A DNA stretch of 64,000 nt, taken from IMG/VR virus record IMGVR_UViG_3300012036_000004, positions 1 through 64,000 of that record. One strand, given 5' to 3'. The stretch is from a virus. Shown in pieces: positions 8,499 to 17,517 of this stretch. The translations under genes were made by a program, and so were the position numbers. Under the pieces are notes generated by a model. It was not told where the DNA came from, searched no databases, and saw only the letters and a list, made by a program, of their open reading frames with translations. Position 1 is the stretch's first letter. Each line of letters begins with the position of its first letter.

Positions 8499-9242
8499 TT
8501 AGAAGTCGGCGAGGCCGTCCGGTACCGGTGCTCCGAAGCCCATGTCGTCTGTGATGACCGAGCTGGTCGACGTGACCTCCGGCGAGGAGACACCTGCGAA
8601 CTCGGATGGCGCGATCGGTCGGAGACGGTCGGCCATTCCCGACGTATTCTCCATGATTGCGTTCTGTCCGGCCGCGAAGTTCGTCGACCACGAGTTGAGC
8701 ATGCAGAGCTCGAGGTAGAAGCCCATCACCGTGTCGTGCATCACGCTTCGGAAAAGCACTGCCAGGCCGAAGGGGATGTAGAAAAGCTCGGAGTCCAGGT
8801 TGAGGAACGCCTGCTCTTCGTTCTGAACGGCAACGGGCGGGTCGCCGAAGTTCGTGATGTTGAGCTTGTTTTGAACTGCCTGCGTGTACAGCACGCGGAA
8901 CAGGTTTCGACCGTTGACCATCAGGCGACCGATGCTGAAGGTCACCTGACCTTTCCCTGCGAGGAAAAAGTTTCGACCGGAGCCGATCGCGAGCATCGGC
9001 TGGACCGGGCGCTGGTGCCCAATCTGCATCTGCTGCATCATTCCGACCGGCGTCATTACGTCTGCGAAGTCACCTCCGCCTCCGTCACCAGACTTCGGCT
9101 TTCGAGCCGGGCCTGCGAGGACGAGCGTGTTGTTGGGGTGCGCCGCCGTGAAGGACGCGTTGTCCATCAAACGCTCGACGTAATTCTGCTGAAAAGACCA
9201 CTCGTCGATACGAGTCGTTGCGTTAATTGGACCACCGGGCAT
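8499..9242 (-). CDS. Virion structural protein, tail tube or hub candidate
   Basis: A 247-residue protein with a folded core (FLAGKGQVTFSIGRLMVNGR, LFYIPFGLAVLFRSVMHDTV). It has a Gly-rich loop near 50-60 and a flexible Ser/Thr C-terminus. It lies upstream of the spike gene in a contractile-tail operon that otherwise shows no obvious tube gene, so tube, tube-initiator or hub are the possibilities. No family is recognised with certainty. Confidence 0.5.
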   Translation of the reverse strand: MPGGPINATTRIDEWSFQQNYVERLMDNASFTAAHPNNTLVLAGPARKPKSGDGGGGDFADVMTPVGMMQQMQIGHQRPVQPMLAIGSGRNFFLAGKGQVTFSIGRLMVNGRNLFRVLYTQAVQNKLNITNFGDPPVAVQNEEQAFLNLDSELFYIPFGLAVLFRSVMHDTVMGFYLELCMLNSWSTNFAAGQNAIMENTSGMADRLRPIAPSEFAGVSSPEVTSTSSVITDDMGFGAPVPDGLADF

Positions 9243-9291
9243 GACGCTCTCTCAGTAACTGGTTTGCGCTAAAGTACCACTCTGCGCTTTG

Positions 9292-9693
9292 TTATCGCAA
9301 GGCTTTGAGCACGGCCTCTGCGCGAGACTGCGTGTCCAAATCCGTTCCAAGTGTGCGGTTAATCGTACCTTTGACCTTGTTCCCCATCGTATCAGCATCG
9401 CCTGCCAGGTGCAGGCCGGTAAGACCTGCGCCGAGAAGAGCCACTCCTGGCAATCCCAACCCGCGCTGCTGCTGCTCTTGCGACACGGAGTCCCCCATCA
9501 TGTAAGGGAGCTGTGCCATCGACATCTGCGCCAACTCATTGTAGGCGCGCTTGACGATGTTTCGCGCGGAGTCCGGAATGTCAGACGCCACTTTCGCGAC
9601 GAAGAGATCATTACGGTCGTCGTAGCCTGTCGCACTTGCGACGGCGCTACGCTGCGCGGGGGAAAGCGATGCTGTCTTGAGCCAGGGGTACAT
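9292..9693 (-). CDS. Small virion protein with KTA motif and Gly-rich hydrophobic segment
   Basis: 133 residues starting MYPWLKTASLSPAQR. It has the K-x-A motif shared by many virion proteins here, twice (LKTAS, AKVAS). A Gly/Ala/Leu segment (about 82-98, VALLGAGLTGLHLAG) resembles a glycine-zipper membrane segment. It clusters with the paralogous pair at 9701-10848, suggesting an internal or tail-lumen protein. Function unknown. Confidence 0.5.
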   Translation of the reverse strand: MYPWLKTASLSPAQRSAVASATGYDDRNDLFVAKVASDIPDSARNIVKRAYNELAQMSMAQLPYMMGDSVSQEQQQRGLGLPGVALLGAGLTGLHLAGDADTMGNKVKGTINRTLGTDLDTQSRAEAVLKALR

Positions 9694-9700
9694 GAGTTCC

Positions 9701-10258
9701 TCAGAGTCCGAGTTGGCTTTTCAGACCTTGCAGGGGGCCGCCCATTCCGAGCGTCGCTTTCGCGTCTCGGATGCCGCCGCCCAGAATCGACGTCTGCTTC
9801 AACCCAAGACCTCCGCGAAGTTTATTCGCCGTGCTGTCCTCGGGGGTCATCCCGGCCGCGGCGGTGCCTGCTCCCGCGAGGCCGAGCCCCGCAGCGCCTG
9901 CCATCACCTTGTTCTGGTCGTCGATGACCTGCCAAGCTCGATCCGCGTTTCTCTGGACGCCGGGTAGCTGCGGCCCGTGCGCCAGGTCATCGAGGTACTG
10001 GGTCGCTTTGCCGCGCCCCGCTCTGCCTCGGCCGACGTTCTCCACGAAGCGTCCGATGCGCTTTCCAGCAGCGCCAATCGCGTCGCCGACGGCTTTTGCT
10101 TTGCTCGCGACCTTCTCGTACTCGAGAATGGCCTCAGCAATCTTGAGTGCGCCGGGGTCATTGTTTCGGACAGCAGACCGAACGAAGTCAGCCGGGTCGA
10201 TGTTGTGCTCCGCCATTTTCACGAGAGCACCGTATGCGAATGCGTGTTTCTGATTCAT
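9701..10258 (-). CDS. Virion protein, paralogue B of a tandem pair
   Basis: 185 residues. The first 50 residues nearly duplicate those of the upstream gene (AYGALVKMA..., DPADFVRSAVRNND, GALKIAEAILEYEKVA). After a basic middle (GKRIGRFVENVGRGRAGRGK) comes a glycine-zipper-like hydrophobic segment (GAAGLGLAGAGTAAAGM), again shared in style with its paralogue. It overlaps the paralogue's stop by four bases. The pair lies just downstream of the sheath gene, so tail-chaperone, tail-lumen or ejected-protein roles are possible. Confidence 0.55.
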   Translation of the reverse strand: MNQKHAFAYGALVKMAEHNIDPADFVRSAVRNNDPGALKIAEAILEYEKVASKAKAVGDAIGAAGKRIGRFVENVGRGRAGRGKATQYLDDLAHGPQLPGVQRNADRAWQVIDDQNKVMAGAAGLGLAGAGTAAAGMTPEDSTANKLRGGLGLKQTSILGGGIRDAKATLGMGGPLQGLKSQLGL

Positions 10259-10848
10259 TGGCCTACCAGTTCCTTGAGTTGTTCCAGGGTTGCATCGCCT
10301 TGGGTTCGCTGGTCCATGCCAACGGCACCGCGAAGCGTGTTGGCGAGAGAGTCTTCCGGCGTCGCCATGTAGTCAGCGCCCGCGGCCGCACCACCTGCGG
10401 CAGCCAGACCACCTGCGCCTAGCGCCATATTCTGGTCCCGCATGAGGCGCTTACTGGCAAGCAGCCCTTCGAGCTGGCCCTCGCTGAGGTTCTCGAGCTC
10501 ACCGAACGCGTCGATGGTGTCTTGCGCGATGCCGCGACCTTGTCGTCCGCCGGCAAGATTGCCTGCGAAATCACCGGCACGTCCTGCTGCACCGGCCATG
10601 CCGCTTCCGATGCCTGCGACAGCGTCACCGGGTGCGCGGGTGACCCGCTTCGCTGCAGCCGATGCCAGATCGCCAGCGGCTTCCATACGTCCACCAGCGA
10701 CCTTCTCGTACTCGAGAATAGCTTCGGCGATTTTCAGGGCGCCCGAGTCGTTGTTCCGAACTGCGGACCGAACGAAATCAGCAGGATCGACCTGGTGATC
10801 GGCCATCTTGACGAGGGCGCCATATGCGTATGCGTGAAGCGGATTCAT
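10255..10848 (-). CDS. Virion protein, paralogue A of a tandem pair
   Basis: 197 residues, the upstream member of a tandem duplication. It shares the N-terminal AYGALVKMA, DPADFVRSAVRNND and EAILEYEKVA with its neighbour. Both genes end with a Gly/Ala-rich hydrophobic segment followed by TPEDS and a LRG(A/G) helix. The middle differs, with long Ala/Gly runs and Arg residues. The similarity shows a gene duplication followed by divergence of the central part. Function unknown. Confidence 0.55.
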   Translation of the reverse strand: MNPLHAYAYGALVKMADHQVDPADFVRSAVRNNDSGALKIAEAILEYEKVAGGRMEAAGDLASAAAKRVTRAPGDAVAGIGSGMAGAAGRAGDFAGNLAGGRQGRGIAQDTIDAFGELENLSEGQLEGLLASKRLMRDQNMALGAGGLAAAGGAAAGADYMATPEDSLANTLRGAVGMDQRTQGDATLEQLKELVGQ

Positions 10849-10883
10849 GTGTTCTCCTACGGCGCCGAGGCGCGAAGTGTGTA

Positions 10884-13538
10884 TCAGGCTCGAATGTGAA
10901 GACCAATGCGGTTGAGCGGGTACGGGAACTCAGCGTCGAGGAAAATCTCGACGCGGTCCTTCGATCCGTCGAGCACCTCGATGCGATCGATGGTGGCGGA
11001 CAGGATGGGCGTACCGATGCGCGGGAACTTGCGCGTCAAGAGCTGCTCGGTGCCGCCGTTGATAGCTTCTCGAAGGACGTCGAGCACCTCGTCAATGACG
11101 TTGTACTTGCCCAGGAAGTCGTCGGCGATGTCCTTGTAGAATCGCGACACGAAGTCGAAGTTCTTGACGAAGGAGAACTCACCGGACTCGAGCGACGTGA
11201 CATCGGTCGTGAGCTGGTGCAGGCAATACGGAATCGAGGCCTGCGTGTCTTGCACGAAGAGGTAGTACCCCGAGTTCGACAGCTCCTCGAGCTGGTCTTC
11301 GGAGAAGTACCGCGACGAGTTGTGGACCTCCGAGATTCCGGCGATGCCGATGTTCGTGAAGCCCTGGTGCGGAGGCAGTCCGGCGGACATACCGCCGACT
11401 GCGCAAGAGAGGTAGTACCCGGGCTGCCGACTCTGAACACCTGTCTGGTTGTTCTGCACCCCGGCAATCGTACACCGGTCAGGGAAAACAATCGTCAGAC
11501 GCTTGTTGTCAAAGCTCGATGGAATCGCCACGAGCTCTGCAACCTGGTCGAACTTGCTCAGGTTCCGGATCACTCGGTAACCGAGATCACCAATTTGAGC
11601 GACGGTGGTATCGACAATCGGAATGTCTGTTCCAGGCACGAGCAAAACACGGTTCTCGGAAAGAACAGTGTTCACGACTGCGGTGTACACTGAGTCGAAG
11701 TCTGCGTTGCCGGGCGCTGTGTCTGCGGGCGGCAAGGGCACCTCGAGGATATCCCCTGAGATGACGCCGTCCGACAGGAACGTTGCGCTAACGTCGAGTA
11801 CCTGGCGGAACGCCTGTCGAGACACGACCGTCGCGGGCGCGTTGACGGGCACCGCCGGAATCGTATTGTCAGTCGTCGACACGACGGGGTTGAGGATGGT
11901 CGCGTTACGTATGGTGGTGTCTGACCACGTACCGGCGTTCGCGGCAACAGTCCAGGACGTGCCGACAGAGACTGCCGTGATAAGGAAATCTTTGTTTCCT
12001 GCGCCGACGGGCGAGTCATCTCCGCCGTCGAGGCGAATGACTTTACCGACATCGGTGGCGACGGCCTCTACGCTGAGAATCTCGTCGGAGCCAGATGGCG
12101 TGACAGGCAGATTGATGCCGCGATCGACTTCGCCGGTGCCGCGCAAGATGTAGTACTGCTCAGCGCCTGCGCCTGCAGAGACTGCGAGGTCCGCATCAAC
12201 GCGGATACCGTCTCCGACAGGGAGGACTTCTTCGATTTCGTAGCCGCCTTCCCGACCTGAGCCGTCGTCGACCAGGTAGAACGTGTCGCCACTTCGCACG
12301 CCCGCGTCCGAGAAGGACTCAGGGTGGTCTGAGACCACGATATCGACGTCGTCGCCGGAGACCTCTTCCGTGGTGCCGACTGTCGAGGCTTCGGAGAGCA
12401 CGCGGGTGGTCGGAAGCGTATCAGCGGAGCCGATGACACAGCGGAAGTTTGATTTCTCGGGCGTCGCCAGACCGACTACGTTGGCCAGGTACGCCGAAAG
12501 GACGGCGGTGTCTGACGTCAACGGCACGATCGCAAAGAGATCTTTTCGCGCCTCGAGCTCTGGAAGTACGTCGGTGTATCCGGTGAGACGATCGACAGCG
12601 CCGTTGATGCTGTCGGACTGAATTCCGATGTATCGAATCGGCGTGTTGGTGTTTTGGAGCGCGACGAACAGACCGACGGCGAGCGGGTTTCGCTCGTCGA
12701 TGGCGCCGACGGCGGCTTCGATGTCGTCTGTGCTGTCGATCTCGTTGATCAACGCGAGGTCCTGCCGAAGGGAGCAATACGCGATGAGAATCTCAGCGTA
12801 GTTGACCTGGAGTGCCTGGTCGATACCGTCTTCGGACACGTCGTAAAGGTACGTCAGACCGCCCTTGATGGTGATCTCGTTCTCGTCCACTTCGACGAAA
12901 GCGTCACTCATCTCCGCGGAGTCGAGTACTCGCTCGACTCGGAAGCTTCGCTCGTCGAACTGCCCGCCTGTGTAGTCGTCGCCGTTGATGTCCACACCGG
13001 AAGTGGTGTAGTTCGTCGTCATGCGAAGCTGATCTGTGGACAACGAAGACCCGTCATACCCGCCGACCTCTTGGATGATGAACGCGACGGTCTCGTTGTT
13101 CGTAGTGACGAACCGATCGCCGGGACGCACGCCCAACTCCTCGAAGTTGTCGCCACTTGTGGAAGTGAAAAGGTTCTCGTCGGGAGCAGTGGGAGTGAAA
13201 TCGCCGGTACCCTCCACGATCTGAAGGTGGACGTTTTCCATCCACACCGACAGAGAGTTTTCTACCAGCTCTGCGCCCACGGCGTTGTCCGGCGGGTCTG
13301 ACACAATGATCGCGTCGGAGCCGGGAACAGGAATACCTGCCGCGCCTCCGCCGGCCACGTCGTTCTCCGCAGTCAGCGAACCGTAGTTACCGGCGCCGAT
13401 GTTGTCGGAGTCTTCCGGGTAGTCCCTGCAATGATATGCGGGACCTACAATGATCGTGTTGAGACTGGGAACCGCCGCCGGAATACTGACCGACTCGAAT
13501 TCCTGGAACACAAGGACAAGGGGGCGCAAAGCTGCCAT
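10884..13538 (-). CDS. Tail sheath protein
   Basis: 884 residues from an ATG with GGGAGAG upstream; a longer frame to 13574 is less likely. The N-terminal segment (IPAAVPSLNTIIVGPAYHC) and the C-terminal domain (TTDVTSLESGEFSFVKNFDF then DFLGKYNVIDEVLDVLREAI and a final EIFLDAEFPYPLNRIGLHI strand) match contractile-sheath architecture, where the C-terminal part makes the inter-subunit handshake. The middle (about 150-620) is a set of beta-rich insertion domains that make it longer than the T4 sheath. Contraction drives the tube through the envelope. It is the main evidence that the phage is a myovirus. Confidence 0.8.
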   Translation of the reverse strand: MAALRPLVLVFQEFESVSIPAAVPSLNTIIVGPAYHCRDYPEDSDNIGAGNYGSLTAENDVAGGGAAGIPVPGSDAIIVSDPPDNAVGAELVENSLSVWMENVHLQIVEGTGDFTPTAPDENLFTSTSGDNFEELGVRPGDRFVTTNNETVAFIIQEVGGYDGSSLSTDQLRMTTNYTTSGVDINGDDYTGGQFDERSFRVERVLDSAEMSDAFVEVDENEITIKGGLTYLYDVSEDGIDQALQVNYAEILIAYCSLRQDLALINEIDSTDDIEAAVGAIDERNPLAVGLFVALQNTNTPIRYIGIQSDSINGAVDRLTGYTDVLPELEARKDLFAIVPLTSDTAVLSAYLANVVGLATPEKSNFRCVIGSADTLPTTRVLSEASTVGTTEEVSGDDVDIVVSDHPESFSDAGVRSGDTFYLVDDGSGREGGYEIEEVLPVGDGIRVDADLAVSAGAGAEQYYILRGTGEVDRGINLPVTPSGSDEILSVEAVATDVGKVIRLDGGDDSPVGAGNKDFLITAVSVGTSWTVAANAGTWSDTTIRNATILNPVVSTTDNTIPAVPVNAPATVVSRQAFRQVLDVSATFLSDGVISGDILEVPLPPADTAPGNADFDSVYTAVVNTVLSENRVLLVPGTDIPIVDTTVAQIGDLGYRVIRNLSKFDQVAELVAIPSSFDNKRLTIVFPDRCTIAGVQNNQTGVQSRQPGYYLSCAVGGMSAGLPPHQGFTNIGIAGISEVHNSSRYFSEDQLEELSNSGYYLFVQDTQASIPYCLHQLTTDVTSLESGEFSFVKNFDFVSRFYKDIADDFLGKYNVIDEVLDVLREAINGGTEQLLTRKFPRIGTPILSATIDRIEVLDGSKDRVEIFLDAEFPYPLNRIGLHIRA

Positions 13539-13608
13539 GAGGCTCTCCCAGGTGGGCGTTAAAACGTGCCGCATAACGGCGCATGTCTTTTACGTGCGCA
13601 ATCATGCG

Positions 13609-14295
13609 TTAGTTTTCTTGGTTCTTCAAGGCAAAGGTTTGGACGTAATTAGCGGCATCGACCACTGACTTTGTGAAGAAATCTACTCGATCTAGTATGG
13701 GTGCTGAAGGGATAACTTTCCAGCGCTGTTCGAAGTACACCCTGAATTCTACGACACACATGAACTTGTCACTGTCGCGAATGTACGGCTGTACGGGACT
13801 TAGGACTGTTTGGCTGACGTTTCGAAGAGTCATCGCTTGCATGATGGATTTTCTCGACATCGTGATCGATGCCTGCACGATGTCGCCGATAATCGATGCT
13901 TCAGCTTTCGTCTGTCCGATGCATTGCATCCGAACATCCATTTCTCCGAATCCGATTTTCTGCTCCCAACCCCGCGTGAGTTTGTCCGGACTGACGGGCG
14001 CGTCATCTCCGACGACAGGTCGCGGATGCACCACGGAACCCCGGCCGACAATGATCGCGGGGGACGCGCCTTCGTAGTCCTTCTCCAACGCAAACTCGGC
14101 GTCAATGAAGACCGTCGCCGCTGCATCCGGGTCGTCGCCATCGCCCCAAACTTTGTTCGGGTCTTCTCTCCACTGCCAGGGAAGGGTGCCCTGTGAGAAT
14201 CGGATTTGCAGGAATCGCGTGAACATCGCCAGCTTGTTGAGCGGCGAATGGAGGAAGATGAGCTTCGATTCGGGTACGTCGAGAAGGTCACTCAT
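13609..14295 (-). CDS. Tail terminator/neck-type structural protein
   Basis: A 228-residue protein with a compact alpha/beta sequence (LNKLAMFTRFLQIRFSQG, GEMDVRMQCIGQTKAEASI, FMCVVEFRVYFEQRWKV). It lies directly upstream of the sheath gene, where head-completion and tail-terminator genes usually occur. Its start overlaps the end of the 308-residue gene by eight bases. The family is not certain. Confidence 0.5.
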   Translation of the reverse strand: MSDLLDVPESKLIFLHSPLNKLAMFTRFLQIRFSQGTLPWQWREDPNKVWGDGDDPDAAATVFIDAEFALEKDYEGASPAIIVGRGSVVHPRPVVGDDAPVSPDKLTRGWEQKIGFGEMDVRMQCIGQTKAEASIIGDIVQASITMSRKSIMQAMTLRNVSQTVLSPVQPYIRDSDKFMCVVEFRVYFEQRWKVIPSAPILDRVDFFTKSVVDAANYVQTFALKNQEN

Positions 14296-15214
14296 ACAAA
14301 GGACTCTGCAGGTCAGCGGGTACCTCCACTCTATACTCTACCGAGGTCCGCGCAAGCTCGATGACCTGGCAGTGCTGAGTGACGCGTCGTCGACGCAGCT
14401 TTCGGTCGCTTGTTCCGTCGACAAGCCAACGCCGGTTGTTGTCGAGCTCTACAAGCACATCGTTTTCTTCAAGCCGCGGATAGTCGACGAACTCGGCACG
14501 TGCTCGCGTCATCTTGGTGTTTCCTTCCTGCTCAATCTGGGATTGCGTATCTCCCTCCGTGATGCGCATCAATGTTCCCACTGCCGGGAAGTAGCCGTTC
14601 TCCCAACCAGTGCCGTAACAAGACATACAGTTGGAGACGAGCGATTTTTTTAGAACTGGGTCGTAGCAAGCCAGGCAGCGAACGCCGAAGTGCCGTCGCT
14701 TGAGCACCGCGATGCGAACTCCGGTGAACATCTCGAGCGCTACATGCGCGTAACGCTGCACCGCTCGGTGCGCGAGCTGGAGGCGCCGCTGAATACGTGG
14801 GTTGTCATGGAAGACAGTCTCGGGAGTCGGTCGAGTTTCATCGCTATCTACTGTCAGTCCGTGGGCGGCTTCGTTAAGCACCTGCCCGATGGTCGACCCC
14901 TCGTTGTCGACAGCGTTGCTGATGTAGACATCGTTGGCAGCCGTTGTCGCGACGACGCGGTACCAGATCTCGCGCTCGATGGAGAGCTGATTGATGCCGC
15001 CCTCATTGTTCTCGAAGAGCGTGTCCTCGTACATCACAGAAGATACGCCAGACGCAATCGTCTCCCACGCGCCGCCGCCCTGCTTCGGGGAGCCCGACCT
15101 CTGGACGTCGAACGTCAAGCCGGCGAGCTCTGCGGAGGTGGCGCCTTCGACGCTCCACTGGATGAGAACATGCCGAGGATAGTGCGGCAGCACATGGTCA
15201 ACGATGACTTCCAT
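14288..15214 (-). CDS. Neck/structural protein with zinc-ribbon
   Basis: 308 residues. The N-terminal 110 residues form an Ig/Fn3-like beta domain (HVLIQWSVEGATSAELAG). A central four-Cys cluster (CLACYDPVLKKSLVSNCMSC, about 185-204) follows, a pattern expected to bind zinc, and then an OB- or SH3-like beta domain (NDVLVELDNNRRWLVDG). The cluster of neck genes between the capsid and sheath genes makes a head-tail joining role likely. Confidence 0.55.
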   Translation of the reverse strand: MEVIVDHVLPHYPRHVLIQWSVEGATSAELAGLTFDVQRSGSPKQGGGAWETIASGVSSVMYEDTLFENNEGGINQLSIEREIWYRVVATTAANDVYISNAVDNEGSTIGQVLNEAAHGLTVDSDETRPTPETVFHDNPRIQRRLQLAHRAVQRYAHVALEMFTGVRIAVLKRRHFGVRCLACYDPVLKKSLVSNCMSCYGTGWENGYFPAVGTLMRITEGDTQSQIEQEGNTKMTRARAEFVDYPRLEENDVLVELDNNRRWLVDGTSDRKLRRRRVTQHCQVIELARTSVEYRVEVPADLQSPLYE

Positions 15215-16203
15215 CAGGGTGACGGCCCCGGGTTCCCTTGGGCGTCGGCGCTGGGCATGTCTGTTACTTCGAACGAATCATGCTCAGCCCAGGCTCGAGA
15301 CGTGGGTTCGTCTCCCTGGCCAGAATCCCGAGAGTCGTTGTCGACGTCGGGCCACTGCGGAAGGCCTCGAGCTTCTTCATCTTCGACCCACTCGCGGTTG
15401 GGCGGAAGCACGGAACCGATCTTGTTGTGCTCGGACCACTGAAACACGGTGCCGTTGTGTGCCTCTTCGCCGCTGGGGGCGTAATGCTCTACCGCGTCGA
15501 ATCTTTCACTGACGGCGCGTTCTTGCTGGCTGTCGGTGAGCTCCGCGCGCGAGCCGCCCGCGTCGGGATACTCATCTTCCCCCTCCACGACGTTCTCTGA
15601 TTGCACGGCAGACTTGATGCGGTCTGCGTATAGCTTGGCCAGGCGCGACAAATCAGCGTAGCTCTGCACCGCAGTCGACGCGTATTTCTGCTCCTGAGGC
15701 CGGCGCTGAAGCGTTGGGTTTTCCCCGGATACAGAAGGCGTGTCGCTCCCCGGTGCGAAGGTCTCATGAGACTTCCAGGCGATATCCAGGCCTGTTTGAA
15801 TGTCCCGATCTCGGATGTCGGAATAGTCTCGCCCCTCCGGATTCCCGTCTTTGACTTCGTAACGTTCGAAGTCACCGTCGTCGGCTTCCATGGAAATCAT
15901 GCGCGACACCTTGGAGAGAAATGATATGGCTCGCTTTGCGTTGTACATACCACTCCTTGCTTCACCGATGTTGGGTGCAGGCTCTCGTTCTCCGCGAGCG
16001 ACCTGCTCTCGGTAGGTCTTCCGGTCCGGCAAGATAAAGACGCGCTCCGCGGCGGTTTCTTCGAATCCAGGAATCAACTGCGTACCATACAGCCGGTCAC
16101 CCCGATCTCGGAGCGCCGATTCAGACACACCGCGCCAGGCAGTGGAGGCCACCTGGTCGGGTATTGAGCCGGTAGCCGCAAGTTTACGCAGTAAACTCGA
16201 CAT
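15214..16203 (-). CDS. Hydrophilic virion protein
   Basis: 329 residues from the ATG at 16203, which overlaps the upstream stop as TGATG. It is strongly charged and probably partly disordered in the C-terminal half (VVEGEDEYPDAGGS, VDNDSRDSGQGDEP). The second to sixth codons carry a GTTTAC-N3-GTAAAC palindrome (SLLRKL reading frame). It lies in the neck-gene block. No family is recognised. Confidence 0.5.
   Translation of the reverse strand: MSSLLRKLAATGSIPDQVASTAWRGVSESALRDRGDRLYGTQLIPGFEETAAERVFILPDRKTYREQVARGEREPAPNIGEARSGMYNAKRAISFLSKVSRMISMEADDGDFERYEVKDGNPEGRDYSDIRDRDIQTGLDIAWKSHETFAPGSDTPSVSGENPTLQRRPQEQKYASTAVQSYADLSRLAKLYADRIKSAVQSENVVEGEDEYPDAGGSRAELTDSQQERAVSERFDAVEHYAPSGEEAHNGTVFQWSEHNKIGSVLPPNREWVEDEEARGLPQWPDVDNDSRDSGQGDEPTSRAWAEHDSFEVTDMPSADAQGNPGPSP
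16182..16196. repeat. GTTTAC-N3-GTAAAC palindrome, copy 2
   Basis: GTTTACGCAGTAAAC lies within the first codons of the 329-residue virion gene, read there as TTA.CGT.AAA codons, a different frame from copies 3-5. This argues for selection on DNA rather than on the peptide. Confidence 0.7.
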
Positions 16204-16526
16204 CAATCATCGTCCTCGTCTTCGTCCTCGCCGCCGTAGAAGGTGTCCTGACCGTAGTCGTCGTCCTCTTCGTCTTCGACATCGTCCTCGTCTTTCTCTT
16301 TCTCGGGACCACTGGCGTTGCACATCTCAGTATAGGCCTCGGCCAGGTCCTGGGTGTCCTTCTCGAGCGCCGTCTTGAACAGCTCTTTTCGAGCGTCGAG
16401 CGTCGCGTCGTCGAGCCAGGCTGCGACCTTGTAGCCGTCCTGGGACTGAGGGACGTAGAAGTCGCTGCTGGTCAGCAGACTCCCCTGCATGTCGACAGGC
16501 GGTTGCATGGTGTACAGGCGTTTCAT
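16203..16526 (-). CDS. Small acidic-tailed virion protein
   Basis: 107 residues. The N-terminal 70 residues look folded (DGYKVAAWLDDATLDARKEL). The last 35 are almost entirely Asp/Glu (EKDEDDVEDEEDDDYG and DEDEDDD). Acidic tails of this type occur on capsid-inner or scaffold-associated proteins, but no family is recognised. It overlaps both neighbours. Confidence 0.5.
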   Translation of the reverse strand: MKRLYTMQPPVDMQGSLLTSSDFYVPQSQDGYKVAAWLDDATLDARKELFKTALEKDTQDLAEAYTEMCNASGPEKEKDEDDVEDEEDDDYGQDTFYGGEDEDEDDD

Positions 16527-16987
16527 GGATTCTCCGGGGTCGGGGTCGGTGTGCGAAGGCCCCCTGCCTCAAGGGCTGCGTCGATGCCACGCGACACTGT
16601 GTCTTTGGCGAGGTTTCGTGGCGACAGCTTGCGTGCATGCCCCAGCGCCTCAGAACCGCCTTGCAGAGCTTCACGCAATCGCTGCGCACGCTCGTCTTGC
16701 GCCATCTCCTCAGGTGGTGCAGGCGGCGAAGCTTCCTCGGGCATCTGACTGGACTCCAACGCCGTCAGCATCGCGATGTCCTCAGAAGTCAACTCTGTAG
16801 GCATGTCAACCCGCGGCGAGGCGGGAGGCGGCATCGAGAGCAGCGCCTCTACGGGAAGCGTTGACTCGCCCGGGACTTGGAGTACGTCCTCTTCGGGCGG
16901 CGCTTGCGCAGACGGCTCTTTTTCGGGGCGGTCCTGCTCAGACGGCTCGCTGTTCTTCTTCGAATTGTCTTTGGATTCTTCAGCCAC
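16523..16987 (-). CDS. Disordered acidic/Pro-rich protein
   Basis: 154 residues from a GTG that overlaps the end of the upstream gene, with GGGAGG upstream. The sequence is rich in Glu, Ser, Pro and Lys (KDNSKKNSEPSEQDRPEKEP) and has a short C-terminal helix (RLREALQGGSEALGHARKLS). It looks largely unstructured. It lies in the neck block; function unknown. Confidence 0.45.
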   Translation of the reverse strand: MAEESKDNSKKNSEPSEQDRPEKEPSAQAPPEEDVLQVPGESTLPVEALLSMPPPASPRVDMPTELTSEDIAMLTALESSQMPEEASPPAPPEEMAQDERAQRLREALQGGSEALGHARKLSPRNLAKDTVSRGIDAALEAGGLRTPTPTPENP

Positions 16988-17510
16988 CGACCAACCTCCC
17001 GCCTGCACCGACTGTGTTCGCGAACATCGCAAGCACCCGAAGGTCTTGCCCGGACGCCGCGTTTGTGATGACTCGAATTCGCTGTCCGGGTAGAAGCTCG
17101 CGGTTCACCGCGACGTAGGCGGGTCCGTTACCAAGGTCCGTAGAGCTTGCCACGGGCATGTCCCACTGCGGAGCATGGACGTCCTCTTCCGAAGGTGTTC
17201 CGAGTTCGGGGTCCCCGCTGGTGACGTAGACGTCCCAGGTCAGCGAACCATCTCCTTGAATCTGTACACCAACGCAGTACGGATGGATCTTCGAGTTCAC
17301 GAAGGGGCCTGGGTCAAACAAACCCATCTGTCCGTCCGCCGGCTGCGTGTACACAACGACTTTCCGGACGTCGTCAAACGCGAAAGGCGGGTCGGGATCG
17401 TCTGGCACCACAGGGGCCTGTCCGAGCATGGCCTGGCCATCGGCCACGCTGTGCTGAATGCCGAGTGCGCAGTCCTGAATCTTTACCGATGTACCTGAAA
17501 TGAGTGCCAT
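16980..17510 (-). CDS. Beta-rich virion structural protein
   Basis: 176 residues with regular beta-strand patterning (VRKVVVYTQPADGQMGLF, GSLTWDVYVTSGD, GQRIRVITNAASGQDLRVLA) and low charge. It resembles small head-decoration, fibre or neck proteins of large phages. It lies eight bases from the 159-residue neck gene. No specific family is recognised. Confidence 0.5.
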   Translation of the reverse strand: MALISGTSVKIQDCALGIQHSVADGQAMLGQAPVVPDDPDPPFAFDDVRKVVVYTQPADGQMGLFDPGPFVNSKIHPYCVGVQIQGDGSLTWDVYVTSGDPELGTPSEEDVHAPQWDMPVASSTDLGNGPAYVAVNRELLPGQRIRVITNAASGQDLRVLAMFANTVGAGGRLVGG

Positions 17511-17517
17511 TTATATC

